From Undibacterium paludis (GTDB taxonomy: Bacteria > Pseudomonadota > Gammaproteobacteria > Burkholderiales > Burkholderiaceae_D), in the NCBI RefSeq assembly GCF_022568815.1, contig NZ_JAKZHX010000014.1, positions 1 through 64,000 of the forward strand: a stretch of 64,000 bases of DNA, given 5' to 3'. How positions within the stretch are numbered: position 1 is the stretch's first letter; each line of letters opens with the position of its first letter. Below, piece after piece: positions 1-8,102 of this stretch. Under the pieces are notes generated by a model. That model ran no database searches and had not been told where the DNA came from. It saw nothing but the letters and a program-made list of their open reading frames with translations. Made by a program: the position numbers and the translations under genes.

Positions 1-62
1 GTGAGAATAGTCGATTTTGTAAGCTGTTTCGCAGAAATTAGCGAAATAGGCGATGAAAAGAC

Positions 63-92
63 TAGACAAGAAGCATGATTGTGAAGTATAAT
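63..92 (+). promoter_or_regulatory. Sigma-70 promoter of the tRNA pair
   Basis: The -35 box TAGACA (63-68) matches the consensus at 5 of 6 positions. A perfect -10 box TATAAT (87-92) follows after an 18-base spacer. Transcription would start near 99, about 50 bases before tRNA-Val, so both tRNAs are probably one transcript ending at the terminator at 339-370. The call is from sequence match alone. Confidence 0.7.
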
Positions 93-148
93 TTTGCTTC
101 TGTTGATGTGGTGACACACATCAGGTTTATCTGACTAAGCAAGAATAT

Positions 149-224
149 GGGTGCTTAGCTCAGTTGGTAGAGCGGCGCCCTTACAAGGCGTAGGTCGGGA
201 GTTCGAGCCTCTCAGCACCCACCA
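149..224 (+). tRNA. tRNA-Val (anticodon TAC)
   Basis: A complete cloverleaf is visible. The acceptor stem GGGTGCT pairs with AGCACCC (214-220), the D arm is GCTC/GAGC, and the anticodon loop CTTACAA (180-186) carries TAC at 182-184. The T arm loop begins TTCGAGC. The discriminator base A and an encoded CCA (222-224) end the gene. TAC reads GUA and other Val codons by wobble. It is co-transcribed with tRNA-Asp 32 bases downstream. Confidence 0.97.
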
Positions 225-256
225 CAGATAAACAGCAGCAACGGTTAAGTAGTTTC

Positions 257-333
257 GGAGTGGTAGTTCAGTTGGTTAGAATACCGGCCTGTCACGCCGG
301 GGGTCGCGGGTTCGAGCCCCGTCCGCTCCGCCA
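257..333 (+). tRNA. tRNA-Asp (anticodon GTC)
   Basis: A complete cloverleaf is visible. The acceptor stem GGAGTGG pairs with CCGCTCC with one G-T wobble. The anticodon stem CCGGC/GCCGG holds the loop CTGTCAC, with anticodon GTC at 291-293. The T loop is TTCGAGC, and CCA is encoded at 331-333. It lies 32 bases after tRNA-Val and is followed at once by an intrinsic terminator. Confidence 0.97.
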
Positions 334-338
334 GTTAT

Positions 339-370
339 AAAAAAAGACAAGCTATGCTTGTCTTTTTTTT
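339..370 (+). terminator. Rho-independent terminator of the tRNA transcript
   Basis: The inverted repeat AAAAAAGACAAGC / GCTTGTCTTTTTT has a 3-base loop (TAT) and runs into eight T residues. It directly follows tRNA-Asp. Confidence 0.9.
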
Positions 371-613
371 GTTTACTCAATTGAAAATAATGCTCCAGGA
401 CAGCATAGCTCATATGGTTTGCAGGTATAGCGGAATGCTAAATCTGATCATGAGAATGTTTGTAGTATTTTGTGATCAAAGATTTTCTGTTGCCAGCGCA
501 AGAATCCCATTACTACGGATGCAGCAACTGCTCATTCACCGGAATCGTGCTTGGAGAGATGACATGGCGGAACATGCATTGAGTTCTCAATTAACACCAA
601 GTAAACAATAAAA
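371..613. other. Intergenic stretch without a supported gene
   Basis: Short open frames exist here on both strands, but none has a ribosome-binding site, a plausible composition or a recognisable motif. I see no RNA gene. The region lies between the tRNA terminator and the hairpin at 614-645. Confidence 0.6.
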
Positions 614-645
614 AAACGGAGAGTAATAATCATTACTCTCCGTTT
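614..645. terminator. Bidirectional intrinsic terminator
   Basis: A perfect 14-bp inverted repeat (AAACGGAGAGTAAT / ATTACTCTCCGTTT, loop AATC) is preceded by a run of seven A residues, so the minus strand reads a strong T tract. It sits 20 bases beyond the stop of the minus-strand zinc-ribbon gene and most likely ends that transcript. Confidence 0.85.
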
Positions 646-664
646 GTCGTTTATCGCAAATGTT

Positions 665-1087
665 TCAAGGCTGGTGGTAAATATTGCCGCATTTATTGCA
701 TAGCCAGGAGTCTTTCCATTGTTGATAGAGCCCAGGCCACACCGTTTTATTGTAAGTCCTGGTTTTATAAATAGAGAAGCCGCTAGCACAGATGAATAGC
801 AAAAACAGTATGCCGTAAATGTTCCTGTCTCCTAACTTCAGGCAAAAAATGGCAATGCAAAAGAGAATTGCAGCATTACCATGTGTTTTTTTGTCAGGTG
901 GCGCAACTTTACTTGCCATCTTGGTTTGCGCAGTTCCATATAGGTGGGTAGTTCCACCTGCAATTCCAGGGGTACTGCCAGTTCCTGTACCACTGATGTG
1001 GCCAACTGCACTGATATGCTGGGTCCCGTGATTAAAAACAACTTCCAGTTTTTGCGTATTATCAGAGTGACATTTCGAACATTGCAT
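665..1087 (-). CDS. Small membrane protein with split zinc-ribbon CxxC pairs
   Basis: This 140-residue protein is not assignable to a named family by eye. It starts with a CSKC pair (Cys3/Cys6) and ends with a CNKC pair (Cys130/Cys133), a typical zinc-ribbon knuckle arrangement. Between them lie a Gly/Thr-rich stretch (about 29-54) and a hydrophobic hairpin, roughly 73-104, that could form two membrane spans. If both CxxC pairs bind one zinc ion, the termini must meet on the same face of the membrane, which a two-span topology allows. No clear Shine-Dalgarno precedes the ATG. It is a single gene, followed by the terminator at 614-645. Function is unknown. Confidence 0.6.
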   Translation of the reverse strand: MQCSKCHSDNTQKLEVVFNHGTQHISAVGHISGTGTGSTPGIAGGTTHLYGTAQTKMASKVAPPDKKTHGNAAILFCIAIFCLKLGDRNIYGILFLLFICASGFSIYKTRTYNKTVWPGLYQQWKDSWLCNKCGNIYHQP

Positions 1088-1308
1088 AATGGTTTGCCAT
1101 TGAAAAATTGTTCTACAGGTATTTTAAGCAACCTACACTGATCATCAATTATTGAAAATTTAACAGTTCTTATATTCCGTATATCTACTTGGGCCTATGA
1201 AGCCGCACGGTAAATGATGATGGACATTTTTTCTACAAAGACACGCTAATTTTCAATTTGTAAGAATTGCATTTTATCTGCCGTACCTGATAATCAAGAA
1301 TGCAAGAA

Positions 1309-2217
1309 TCAAGCTGCCTGTGCGCTATCCATCTCACCATCCAGGGCAAACACCACATCATCAAGCAAACGCGCCAGCTCAGCGGTCATCAGCACAAAGT
1401 CCGCATCGAAACGTTCTTCTTCGTTGGTGCCCTTGTCTTTGCTTTCATCCAGCACATCCAGAGGTTTGACACGCTTGATGGTCAGGGTGTCAGTCAGCAC
1501 AAAGCTGATCTTGTCATCCCAGGTCAATGCCAGCTTGGTACATTGTTTGCCGGCGGTGATGTGCTTCTGTATATCGTCCGGCTCCAGGGTGTACCTGACA
1601 TAGCGTACGGTGGCCTTGTCTTCTGTCGAGGACTTCAACTCGGTGTCCTGGTCGATAGTGAAACCTTTCGGGGCTTCATTGCCGGCCAGCCAGCCCGTCA
1701 TCGCTGCCTGTGGCGAGGATTTTGTACGCAAACCTTCGATAGGCAGCTTGTCGCAGCATTTCAATAACAGTTTGATGACTTCGTCAGCCTTGGACGGACT
1801 TGATGCGTCAATGACCAGCCAGCGGTTGACTGGGTCTATCCAGACCATGGTGTTGCGCTTGACGCCAAAGGCGCGCGGCAGCAATTCTTCCGTGACGCGC
1901 TCTTTTAAATCTTTCATGGCTTTGCGACCAGGTGCGAAGCCTTGTTCTTCTTCTATCTCCAGGGCGCGTGCCTTGGTCACCTGGTTGATGACACTCGATG
2001 GCAGCAATTTCTTTTCTGTCACCAGGGAGATCAGGAATTGCTGATTCACACTATGCACCAGCAGGTCATTATTGCGTGGAGAGGCCCAGCCCTGGCTTTG
2101 CATCTCATTCGAGGCACATTGCGCAAAGGCGATACGTGACAGCTGACTGTTCAACTCCTCGGCAGTAATCTTCCAGGGAGCCGTCAGACGGAAAACTTGC
2201 AAATTCTTAAACCACAT
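1309..2217 (-). CDS. rdgC: Recombination-associated protein RdgC
   Basis: RdgC is a nucleoid-associated, ring-forming DNA-binding protein that restrains RecA-driven recombination. The 302-residue product has the family length and start ([11 protein letters not shown], then PWKI). It carries the conserved internal segments [10 protein letters not shown] and the acidic C-terminal half ending in the [15 protein letters not shown] region. I recognised it from overall family resemblance. It stands alone between the zinc-ribbon gene and a divergent membrane protein. The start has only a weak ribosome-binding site (GGAT), but no better in-frame ATG is present. Confidence 0.93.
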   Translation of the reverse strand: MWFKNLQVFRLTAPWKITAEELNSQLSRIAFAQCASNEMQSQGWASPRNNDLLVHSVNQQFLISLVTEKKLLPSSVINQVTKARALEIEEEQGFAPGRKAMKDLKERVTEELLPRAFGVKRNTMVWIDPVNRWLVIDASSPSKADEVIKLLLKCCDKLPIEGLRTKSSPQAAMTGWLAGNEAPKGFTIDQDTELKSSTEDKATVRYVRYTLEPDDIQKHITAGKQCTKLALTWDDKISFVLTDTLTIKRVKPLDVLDESKDKGTNEEERFDADFVLMTAELARLLDDVVFALDGEMDSAQAA

Positions 2218-2414
2218 AGCGTATCCAGACGAAGAAAACCTGACATTCTACACGCCTGCACGAACTGGCTCACGCCAGAAATGCAGCCCTTTACGGCAGG
2301 AATGTGCAGTCCGTCGCTTTCCGGCATACAAGCGAGATCAGCTTTGCAATACTTCATTCACCGCAGCACAACAAGTACTGCAACTACCCCAAGCGAACAC
2401 TTAAGGAGATCATC

Positions 2415-2933
2415 ATGTTGAACCAAATCATCAGCAACACACCGACTTATGTATGGGCAATTCTGGCATTTTTGATGTACCGTGGCTTTAAAGCTGCCAT
2501 CGACAGGGAATTGAGTATCCGGGCTGTCATTATCATTCCTGTTGTCATGCTGGCTTTGTCGGTGCAGGGCATTTTGTCTGGTTTTGGTGTTCAGCCGCTG
2601 GTGCTGGCAAGTTGGATTATTGCAATGCTGGCGGGGGCCGTATTGTCATGGAATGCCGTGAATCAAACTAATGTCCGCATCCTGGCAGATAAAAACATGG
2701 TGTTCTATCGCGGCAGCTGGGGGCCCATGATCATGATGATGTCTATCTTTGTCTTGAAATACATTGTCAATGTGGCCTTGCATGTTGCGCCTGAATTGCA
2801 CACCAACATGATGTTTGCCATCGTCAGTACAGCCTTGTTCGGTATTTTCAGCGGTCTCTTCCTCGGTAAAATGCTGCGCGTATTGTTGATGTTCCAACAG
2901 GCAAAGAATGCTGTTCCGGCTCTGGCAATCTGA
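2415..2933 (+). CDS. Four- to five-span membrane protein (DUF6622-like)
   Basis: The product has 172 residues. The ATG at 2415 was chosen over an upstream in-frame ATG at 2304 because AAGGAG lies 7 bases before it and the protein then begins at the natural hydrophobic N-terminus (MLNQIISNTPTYVWAIL). Hydrophobic segments lie near residues 10-20, 35-55, 60-76, 104-120 and 130-155. The pattern resembles the DUF6622 membrane family, which has no known function; this family assignment is from memory and tentative. It is divergent from rdgC and probably monocistronic, ending in the hairpin at 3025-3061. Confidence 0.7.
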   Translation: MLNQIISNTPTYVWAILAFLMYRGFKAAIDRELSIRAVIIIPVVMLALSVQGILSGFGVQPLVLASWIIAMLAGAVLSWNAVNQTNVRILADKNMVFYRGSWGPMIMMMSIFVLKYIVNVALHVAPELHTNMMFAIVSTALFGIFSGLFLGKMLRVLLMFQQAKNAVPALAI

Positions 2934-3022
2934 TCTTCTGTACTCCAGGCAGGGATATGTGAAAACAGAATTAGTAAAAAAATAATTCGTAACAAGAAAA
3001 ATTTGATAAGCTGGCTGCAACT

Positions 3023-3051
3023 CAGACAGGGGACAGGTGAGACAGTATAAT
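3023..3051 (+). promoter_or_regulatory. Probable argS promoter embedded in a hairpin
   Basis: A perfect -10 box TATAAT (3046-3051) lies 17 bases after CAGACA (3023-3028), which matches the -35 consensus at 4 of 6 positions. The predicted start is near 3058, about 45 bases before argS. The boxes overlap the inverted repeat at 3025-3061. Confidence 0.55.
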
Positions 3052-3061
3052 GTCCCCTGTC
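3025..3061 (+). terminator. Hairpin terminator, overlapping the argS promoter
   Basis: The perfect 11-bp repeat GACAGGGGACA / TGTCCCCTGTC has a 15-base loop and is followed by a T-rich stretch (TTATTTTATTTATT). It should end transcription of the membrane gene at 2415-2933. A TATAAT box lies inside the hairpin. Confidence 0.65.
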
Positions 3062-3103
3062 CTTATTTTATTTATTGTCAAAATACAATAAAAATTTTGT
3101 GCC

Positions 3104-4816
3104 ATGCTAGCTGAACAAAAACAAGAATTACTGAAATTATTCCAGAACGCGGTAGAACCTCTGTTAGCAGGTTCCGAGCTCAAGCCTACGATAGCGCTGG
3201 AACGTCCGCGCGACCCTTCCCATGGCGATGCTGCCTGCAATATTGCCATGCAGATTGCCAAGCCCCTGCGCAAGAATCCACGTGAACTGGCTCAGTCCAT
3301 TGTTGCAGCAGTTGAAGTACAGGCGCATCCCATGGTTGCCAGCGTAGAAATCGCTGGTCCCGGCTTTATTAATATCCGTCTTGCTGCATCTGCCAAGCAG
3401 GCTGTGGTCAAAACGATCTTGCAGCAGACTGCCGATTTTGGCAAAAGCCAGCGTGGCGCCGGTGAAAAAGTGGTGGTGGAATTTGTGTCTGCCAACCCTA
3501 CTGGCCCCCTGCACGTAGGTCATGGCCGTCAGGGTGCGCTGGGTGATGCCTTGTCTGCCTTGCTGGATGCTCAGGGTTACGATGTTACACGCGAGTTTTA
3601 CTATAACGACGCTGGTGTACAGATCCATAACCTGGCTCTGTCAGTACAGGCGCGCGCCAAGGGTTTTGCCCCCGGTGATGCTGGCTGGCCTGAATCTGCC
3701 TATAACGGCGATTATATTGCCGATATCGCAAAAGACTTTTTGGCGAAACAGACGGTCTCCGCCGGTGATTGCGCGCCAGTGACTGCCAGTGGTGATGTCG
3801 ATGATATTGAATCCATACGTCATTTCAGCGTCACTTACCTGCGCCGCGAGCAGGATGCTGACTTGCTGGCCTTTGGCGTCAAATTCAATAATTATTATCT
3901 TGAAACTTCGCTCTACAAAGAAAACAAGGTCGAGACTACCGTAGCTGCATTGACAGCTGCGGGCAAGACTTATGAGCAGGACGGGGCACTGTGGTTGCGC
4001 ACGACGGAATATGGTGACGACAAAGACCGTGTCATGAAGAAGACCGATGGTACTTACACTTACTTCGTCCCTGACGTGGCTTACCATGTCACCAAATGGG
4101 AACGTGGTTATCGCAAGGCCATCAATATTATGGGCAGTGACCACCATGGCACCACAGCCCGTGTACGTGGCGGCCTGCAGGCGCTGAACGTGGGCATACC
4201 ACAGGGTTACCCCGACTATATCCTCCACAAGATGGTTACTGTCATGAAGGATGGCGCCGAGGTAAAGATTTCCAAACGCGCCGGTTCTTATGTGACTGTG
4301 CGTGATCTGATCGAATGGTCGGGCGGCGGTGATGAGCAGCGTGGCCGTGATGCCGTGCGTTTCTTCCTGATCTCACGCAAGGCAGATACCGAATTCGTGT
4401 TCGACGTTGACGTTGCCCTGGCGCGCTCAGACGAAAACCCGGTCTATTACGTCCAGTATGCGCACGCGCGTATCTGTTCCGTGCTGGCACAATACGCGAC
4501 TGACGAAGCGGCTTTTGCACCGCTGGTCAATGTTGATCTGTCGCCACTAACGGCCCCACGTGAAGCCAGTTTGCTGACCAAGCTGGCTGAATACCCAGAA
4601 GCACTGGAAAAAGCCCTCGATGAACTCGGCCCGCATCAGGTGGCATTCTACCTGCGCGATCTGGCTGGCGAATTGCACAGCTATTACAATGCCGAAAGGG
4701 TTCTGGTTGACGATGAAGCAACCAAGCTGGCCAGGTTGGCATTGATGCTTGCCACACGTCAGGTCTTGCGTAATGGCCTGGCACTGATCGGTGTATCGGC
4801 ACCCAACAAGATGTAA
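3104..4816 (+). CDS. argS: Arginine--tRNA ligase
   Basis: This class I aminoacyl-tRNA synthetase charges tRNA-Arg with arginine using ATP. The 570-residue length fits bacterial ArgS. The N-terminal tRNA-recognition domain (about 1-110) precedes the Rossmann catalytic core, which carries the HVGH signature (137-140, HIGH box). The KISK sequence (388-391) replaces canonical KMSKS, as is common in ArgS. The C-terminal DALR anticodon-binding domain ends the protein. It is the first gene of an argS-SPOR-dsbA group with short gaps, an order common in Burkholderiales. There is no strong ribosome-binding site before the ATG, but the following residues ([13 protein letters not shown]) look like a normal N-terminus. 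Confidence 0.97.
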   Translation: MLAEQKQELLKLFQNAVEPLLAGSELKPTIALERPRDPSHGDAACNIAMQIAKPLRKNPRELAQSIVAAVEVQAHPMVASVEIAGPGFINIRLAASAKQAVVKTILQQTADFGKSQRGAGEKVVVEFVSANPTGPLHVGHGRQGALGDALSALLDAQGYDVTREFYYNDAGVQIHNLALSVQARAKGFAPGDAGWPESAYNGDYIADIAKDFLAKQTVSAGDCAPVTASGDVDDIESIRHFSVTYLRREQDADLLAFGVKFNNYYLETSLYKENKVETTVAALTAAGKTYEQDGALWLRTTEYGDDKDRVMKKTDGTYTYFVPDVAYHVTKWERGYRKAINIMGSDHHGTTARVRGGLQALNVGIPQGYPDYILHKMVTVMKDGAEVKISKRAGSYVTVRDLIEWSGGGDEQRGRDAVRFFLISRKADTEFVFDVDVALARSDENPVYYVQYAHARICSVLAQYATDEAAFAPLVNVDLSPLTAPREASLLTKLAEYPEALEKALDELGPHQVAFYLRDLAGELHSYYNAERVLVDDEATKLARLALMLATRQVLRNGLALIGVSAPNKM

Positions 4817-4854
4817 TCCAGCAGTAATCTCGCTCATAAACACGTCGGAGACGC

Positions 4855-5499
4855 ATGAAAGCTCATCATAACGCCCCAAAATCACTGCATGGCCAGCGCG
4901 GTAATACCTTAACTGGCGTCATCATCGGCCTGGTCATCGGTCTGGCTATCGCCGTGGGCGTGGCGATGGTGATTACCAAGTCCAGTACACCGTTCACCAA
5001 CAAGGGGGGCAAGTCAGACAAGGCTGATACTCCGCTGGCGCAACTGGTTGACCCGAACAAACCTTTGTATAGCAACAAGGAAGCTGCCAAGGAAGCCAAT
5101 AAAGAGCTGACCGCCAAACCGGCAGAAGCTGTTACCGCCAGCATGCCTAAAGCGACAGAAACCAAGCCTGCAGAAAAAACACCTGCTGAAAAAGCTGCCG
5201 AGAAGGCAGCGGAAAAAGCAGAAAAAGCTGTCGAAGCTGCAAAAAATGAAAATCCTGAAGAAAAAAATATTTACTATTTGCAGGTTGGTGCGTTTAAGGA
5301 GCAGGCCGCTGCAGAAAACAGCCGCGCCAAACTGGCTTTGATCGGTTTTGAGGCACGCATTGTCGAAAGAAATTCTGATTCCGGCACACTCTATCATGTG
5401 CGTCTGGGCCCATACGCACAGCAGGAAACAATGAACCGTATGCGTTCCAAACTGTCAGAAAATAGTATCGATGTTGCCGTTGTGCGCACGGTCAAGTGA
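4855..5499 (+). CDS. SPOR-domain cell-division protein, FtsN-like
   Basis: The 214-residue protein has a short cytoplasmic N-terminus, one membrane span (about 20-41), a long Lys/Ala/Glu-rich periplasmic linker (about 50-135) and a C-terminal SPOR domain (about 139-214, starting IYYLQVGAF). SPOR domains bind glycan strands lacking stem peptides at the division site. The layout matches FtsN. A GGAG box precedes the ATG. The gene lies 38 bases after argS and 19 bases before dsbA. Whether it is the essential FtsN or a paralogue cannot be told from sequence alone. Confidence 0.85.
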   Translation: MKAHHNAPKSLHGQRGNTLTGVIIGLVIGLAIAVGVAMVITKSSTPFTNKGGKSDKADTPLAQLVDPNKPLYSNKEAAKEANKELTAKPAEAVTASMPKATETKPAEKTPAEKAAEKAAEKAEKAVEAAKNENPEEKNIYYLQVGAFKEQAAAENSRAKLALIGFEARIVERNSDSGTLYHVRLGPYAQQETMNRMRSKLSENSIDVAVVRTVK

Positions 5500-5518
5500 T
5501 CAAACAGTAAAGGGAATC

Positions 5519-6283
5519 ATGATGCAATTATTGAATCAAGAAAAACGTCGTCTGTTGATGCTGGCAGGTCTGGGTATGGTGGCAGGTAGTGTTCTTGCCG
5601 CCCCGACCGCACCACAACCCGGCGTGGAATACCAGGTGCTCAAGCGCCCACAACCTGTTGATGGTGGCAAGAAAATTGAAATAACCGAGTTTTTCGGCTA
5701 TTTCTGTCCGCATTGCTTTGCGCTCGAACCTTTGCTTGCTGAATGGGTGAAGAAACAGGGTGACAATATTGTATTCAAACGCATGCCCGTGAATTTTCAT
5801 GACCTGGTTTCCCAGCAAAAACTGTATTTCACGCTGGAAACCATGGGCAAGGCCGATGAGTACCATATGAAAGCCTTTAATGCTTTCCATGTTGACCGCA
5901 ACCGCCTGCAATCCGATGCGGACGTCATGGAGTTTGTCAGCAAGTCAGGCCTGGACAAACAAAAATTTACCGAGATTTATAATTCAGCTTTTTCCATGTC
6001 AGGCAAACTGAGCCGTGCCACGCAACTGGCAACGGCGTATCAGATTGATGGTGTGCCATCGCTTGCCATTGACGGTCGTTTCGTCACTTCACCTGTCATG
6101 GCAGTAACCGGCATGTCACGCGTCAATGAAGAAATACAAAATCGTGCACTGATACAGGTGCTTGATGCCATGGTCGCCAAGATACAGAAAGAGAGAAGCA
6201 GTTCGGCTGCTCATGCAAGTACGCCGGTTGCGCCAGCCGCAACCACAGTATCACCGGCACCAGCCGCCAGCAAGAAGAAATAA
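5519..6283 (+). CDS. dsbA: Thiol:disulfide interchange protein DsbA
   Basis: This periplasmic oxidoreductase introduces disulfide bonds into exported proteins. The 254-residue precursor has a signal peptide (about 1-27, ending SVLA-AP). The thioredoxin fold carries the DsbA active site CPHC (Cys63-Cys66), followed by the helical insert and the cis-proline loop GVPSLAI. A Ser/Ala/Pro-rich tail (about 225-254) is an extension beyond the usual fold. I chose the ATG at 5519, which has AAAGGG upstream; ATG at 5522 is an equal alternative. It is the third gene after argS and is followed by a strong terminator. Confidence 0.95.
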   Translation: MMQLLNQEKRRLLMLAGLGMVAGSVLAAPTAPQPGVEYQVLKRPQPVDGGKKIEITEFFGYFCPHCFALEPLLAEWVKKQGDNIVFKRMPVNFHDLVSQQKLYFTLETMGKADEYHMKAFNAFHVDRNRLQSDADVMEFVSKSGLDKQKFTEIYNSAFSMSGKLSRATQLATAYQIDGVPSLAIDGRFVTSPVMAVTGMSRVNEEIQNRALIQVLDAMVAKIQKERSSSAAHASTPVAPAATTVSPAPAASKKK

Positions 6284-6301
6284 ATATCAGCTGTTGCAAC
6301 A

Positions 6302-6326
6302 AGTCCGCCAATCCGGCGGACTTTTT
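6302..6326 (+). terminator. Intrinsic terminator after dsbA
   Basis: The stem AGTCCGCC / GGCGGACT with loop AATCC runs into TTTTT. It separates the argS-SPOR-dsbA transcript from the SDR gene starting 12 bases later. Confidence 0.85.
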
Positions 6327-6337
6327 CATTGGACATC

Positions 6338-7117
6338 ATGAAAACTGTTTTTATCACCGGTGCTTCATCCGGCATAGGCGCAGCACTCGCCAGGGCTTAT
6401 GCAGAGCAGGGCGCGACGCTGGGCTTGCTGGCGCGCCGGCAGGAGGTCCTGGAGGAGCTGCGGCAGAGCTTGCCTGACCCTGGCAAGCATCATATCTATG
6501 CAGTAGATGTCACCGACCATGCCGCCCTGTCCAAGGCTGCAACAGATTTCATGCAGGCAGTTGGCCAGGTCAATGTGGTGATCGCCAATGCCGGTATCTC
6601 TGTCGGTACCCTCAGTGAATATGCCGATGATATTCAGGTTTTCGACAGTGTGTTGCAAACCAATCTGATGGCGACTGTCGCGACGTTTTCACCTTTTATC
6701 AATCCCATGAAAACCTATGCGCAGTCTGCTGATTGTCGCCTGGTCGGCATAGGTAGCGTGGCAGGCATACGCGGCTTGCCCGGGGCCGGTGCTTATTGTG
6801 CATCCAAGGCGGCCGTTATCAGTTATTGTGAATCACTGCGGGTGGAATTGCGAGGCAGCGGCATACAGGTAGTGACCATTGCCCCTGGTTATATCGATAC
6901 GCCGATGACACGTGGTAATCCTTATCCCATGCCCTTCCTGATGCCGGTACAGGCATTTTGTCAGGCTGCGCTCAAGGCCATCGCCAGCGGCTCCTCTTAC
7001 CGCGTCATTCCCTGGCAGATGGGTGTCGTAGCCAAGCTTTTACGCAGCCTGCCCAACTGGCTATATGATGCTGCTTTTGCCAGGGCCGCCAGAAAGCCGC
7101 GTGCCAGCGACCAATAA
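6338..7117 (+). CDS. Short-chain dehydrogenase/reductase (SDR) family oxidoreductase
   Basis: The 259-residue protein is a classical SDR. It has the nucleotide-binding TGASSGIG motif (about 7-14), NAG in strand 4, a catalytic Ser in the GIGSVAGIRG segment, and the Tyr-x3-Lys pair in AYCASKAAV. PG in strand 6 follows (APGYIDTP). The substrate is unknown. The ATG at 6338 gives the usual SDR start MKTVFITGASS; a TTG three codons upstream is less likely. The gene starts right after the dsbA terminator and is followed after 20 bases by the BtuF-like gene, so the two may be co-transcribed. Confidence 0.88.
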   Translation: MKTVFITGASSGIGAALARAYAEQGATLGLLARRQEVLEELRQSLPDPGKHHIYAVDVTDHAALSKAATDFMQAVGQVNVVIANAGISVGTLSEYADDIQVFDSVLQTNLMATVATFSPFINPMKTYAQSADCRLVGIGSVAGIRGLPGAGAYCASKAAVISYCESLRVELRGSGIQVVTIAPGYIDTPMTRGNPYPMPFLMPVQAFCQAALKAIASGSSYRVIPWQMGVVAKLLRSLPNWLYDAAFARAARKPRASDQ

Positions 7118-7137
7118 AAAAAGACTAGGACGGACAG

Positions 7138-7938
7138 ATGCAGATATTGAGCGATGCATTAGGGACGATACATCAGCCTTATACGGCTGAGCCGCGTATC
7201 GTCTGCCTGGTACCGTCGATAACAGAATTGCTCTGCGAGCTGGGGTTGGCAAAATACCTGGTGGGCCGTACCGGATTTTGCATACATCCCAAAGAAGTGG
7301 TCCGGGACATCGCCAAGATAGGCGGCACCAAGGATGTCAATATAGAAAAAATCCGCCGGCTTGCCCCAAGCCACCTGATCGTCAATATCGATGAAAATGA
7401 AAGGCCAACCGCTGACGCCCTGGCCAGATTCATTCCTCATGTCATCGTCACCCACCCTGTGACGCCACGCGATAATCTGGCACTGTATCAATTACTCGGT
7501 GGTATTTTTGGTGTGTCAGAAAAAGCCGGCGACTTGTGTCGCCAGTTTGAAAGCGCTTATGACAGCCTGGAACCTGCCCGGCTGTCCCCGGAGCAGCCAG
7601 TTCAGCAAGTCGTGTATTGCATCTGGCAAGACCCGTGGATGACAGTCGGCCCCGACACCTATATCTCGGCCATGTTGCGCCTGATAGGCTGGCAAACCTG
7701 GTCACCACCAAACAGCATCTTGCGTTACCCTGGTTTTCAGTGGAGCAACGCCCTGGAATACCCGATAGACCGGGTATTGCTGTCGACCGAGCCTTATCGC
7801 TTTACCGAAAGCCATGTCGATGCACTGGAGAAACAATTGGGCTTGCCCGTACAGCTCGTCGATGGTGAAATGTTGTCCTGGTATGGCAGCAGAGCTATTG
7901 CAGGTCTGCAATATCTTGCGCAACTGGCAAAGCAATAA
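7138..7938 (+). CDS. Cobalamin-binding BtuF-like protein without signal peptide
   Basis: The 266-residue protein belongs to the helical-backbone metal receptor superfamily (BtuF/FecB/TroA type). Key segments are RIVCLVPSITELLCELGL near the N-terminus and KIGGTKDVNIEKIRRLAPSH, both typical of the proteins annotated as cobalamin-binding. No signal peptide is visible, and the next in-frame start upstream does not supply one. It may therefore act in the cytoplasm rather than as the periplasmic partner of BtuCD. No btuC or btuD gene is nearby. A TonB-dependent receptor follows after 164 bases, so a shared substrate is possible but unproven. Confidence 0.75.
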   Translation: MQILSDALGTIHQPYTAEPRIVCLVPSITELLCELGLAKYLVGRTGFCIHPKEVVRDIAKIGGTKDVNIEKIRRLAPSHLIVNIDENERPTADALARFIPHVIVTHPVTPRDNLALYQLLGGIFGVSEKAGDLCRQFESAYDSLEPARLSPEQPVQQVVYCIWQDPWMTVGPDTYISAMLRLIGWQTWSPPNSILRYPGFQWSNALEYPIDRVLLSTEPYRFTESHVDALEKQLGLPVQLVDGEMLSWYGSRAIAGLQYLAQLAKQ

Positions 7939-8023
7939 GGTTATGCAATTTCGCACATCAGCGCCAAATTCGAAATACGTCTATACAATTTACACAAAAA
8001 TGCCACACTGCGGCGCACAATAA

Positions 8024-8053
8024 TTGACACTCTAATATCTGGACAACCATACT
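8024..8053 (+). promoter_or_regulatory. Probable promoter of the TonB-dependent receptor gene
   Basis: A perfect -35 box TTGACA (8024-8029) is followed after 18 bases by CATACT (8048-8053), which matches the -10 consensus at 4 of 6 positions. The predicted start lies about 40 bases before the ATG. The 164-base leader region is too short and lacks the conserved core for a cobalamin riboswitch. Confidence 0.55.
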
Positions 8054-8102
8054 TCTGGGCATACCAGTTAAGGTTTTCTATATATTCTTGGAGAAGTTTG
8101 TT

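Noticed and set aside
354..789. Two short overlapping open frames of 85 codons on opposite strands
   Set aside because: No ribosome-binding site, no recognisable motif, and one spans the terminator at 614-645.
7939..8102. GCCACACTG near a B12-box-like sequence upstream of the TonB receptor
   Set aside because: The leader is too short and lacks the rest of the cobalamin riboswitch core; one inexact box is not enough.
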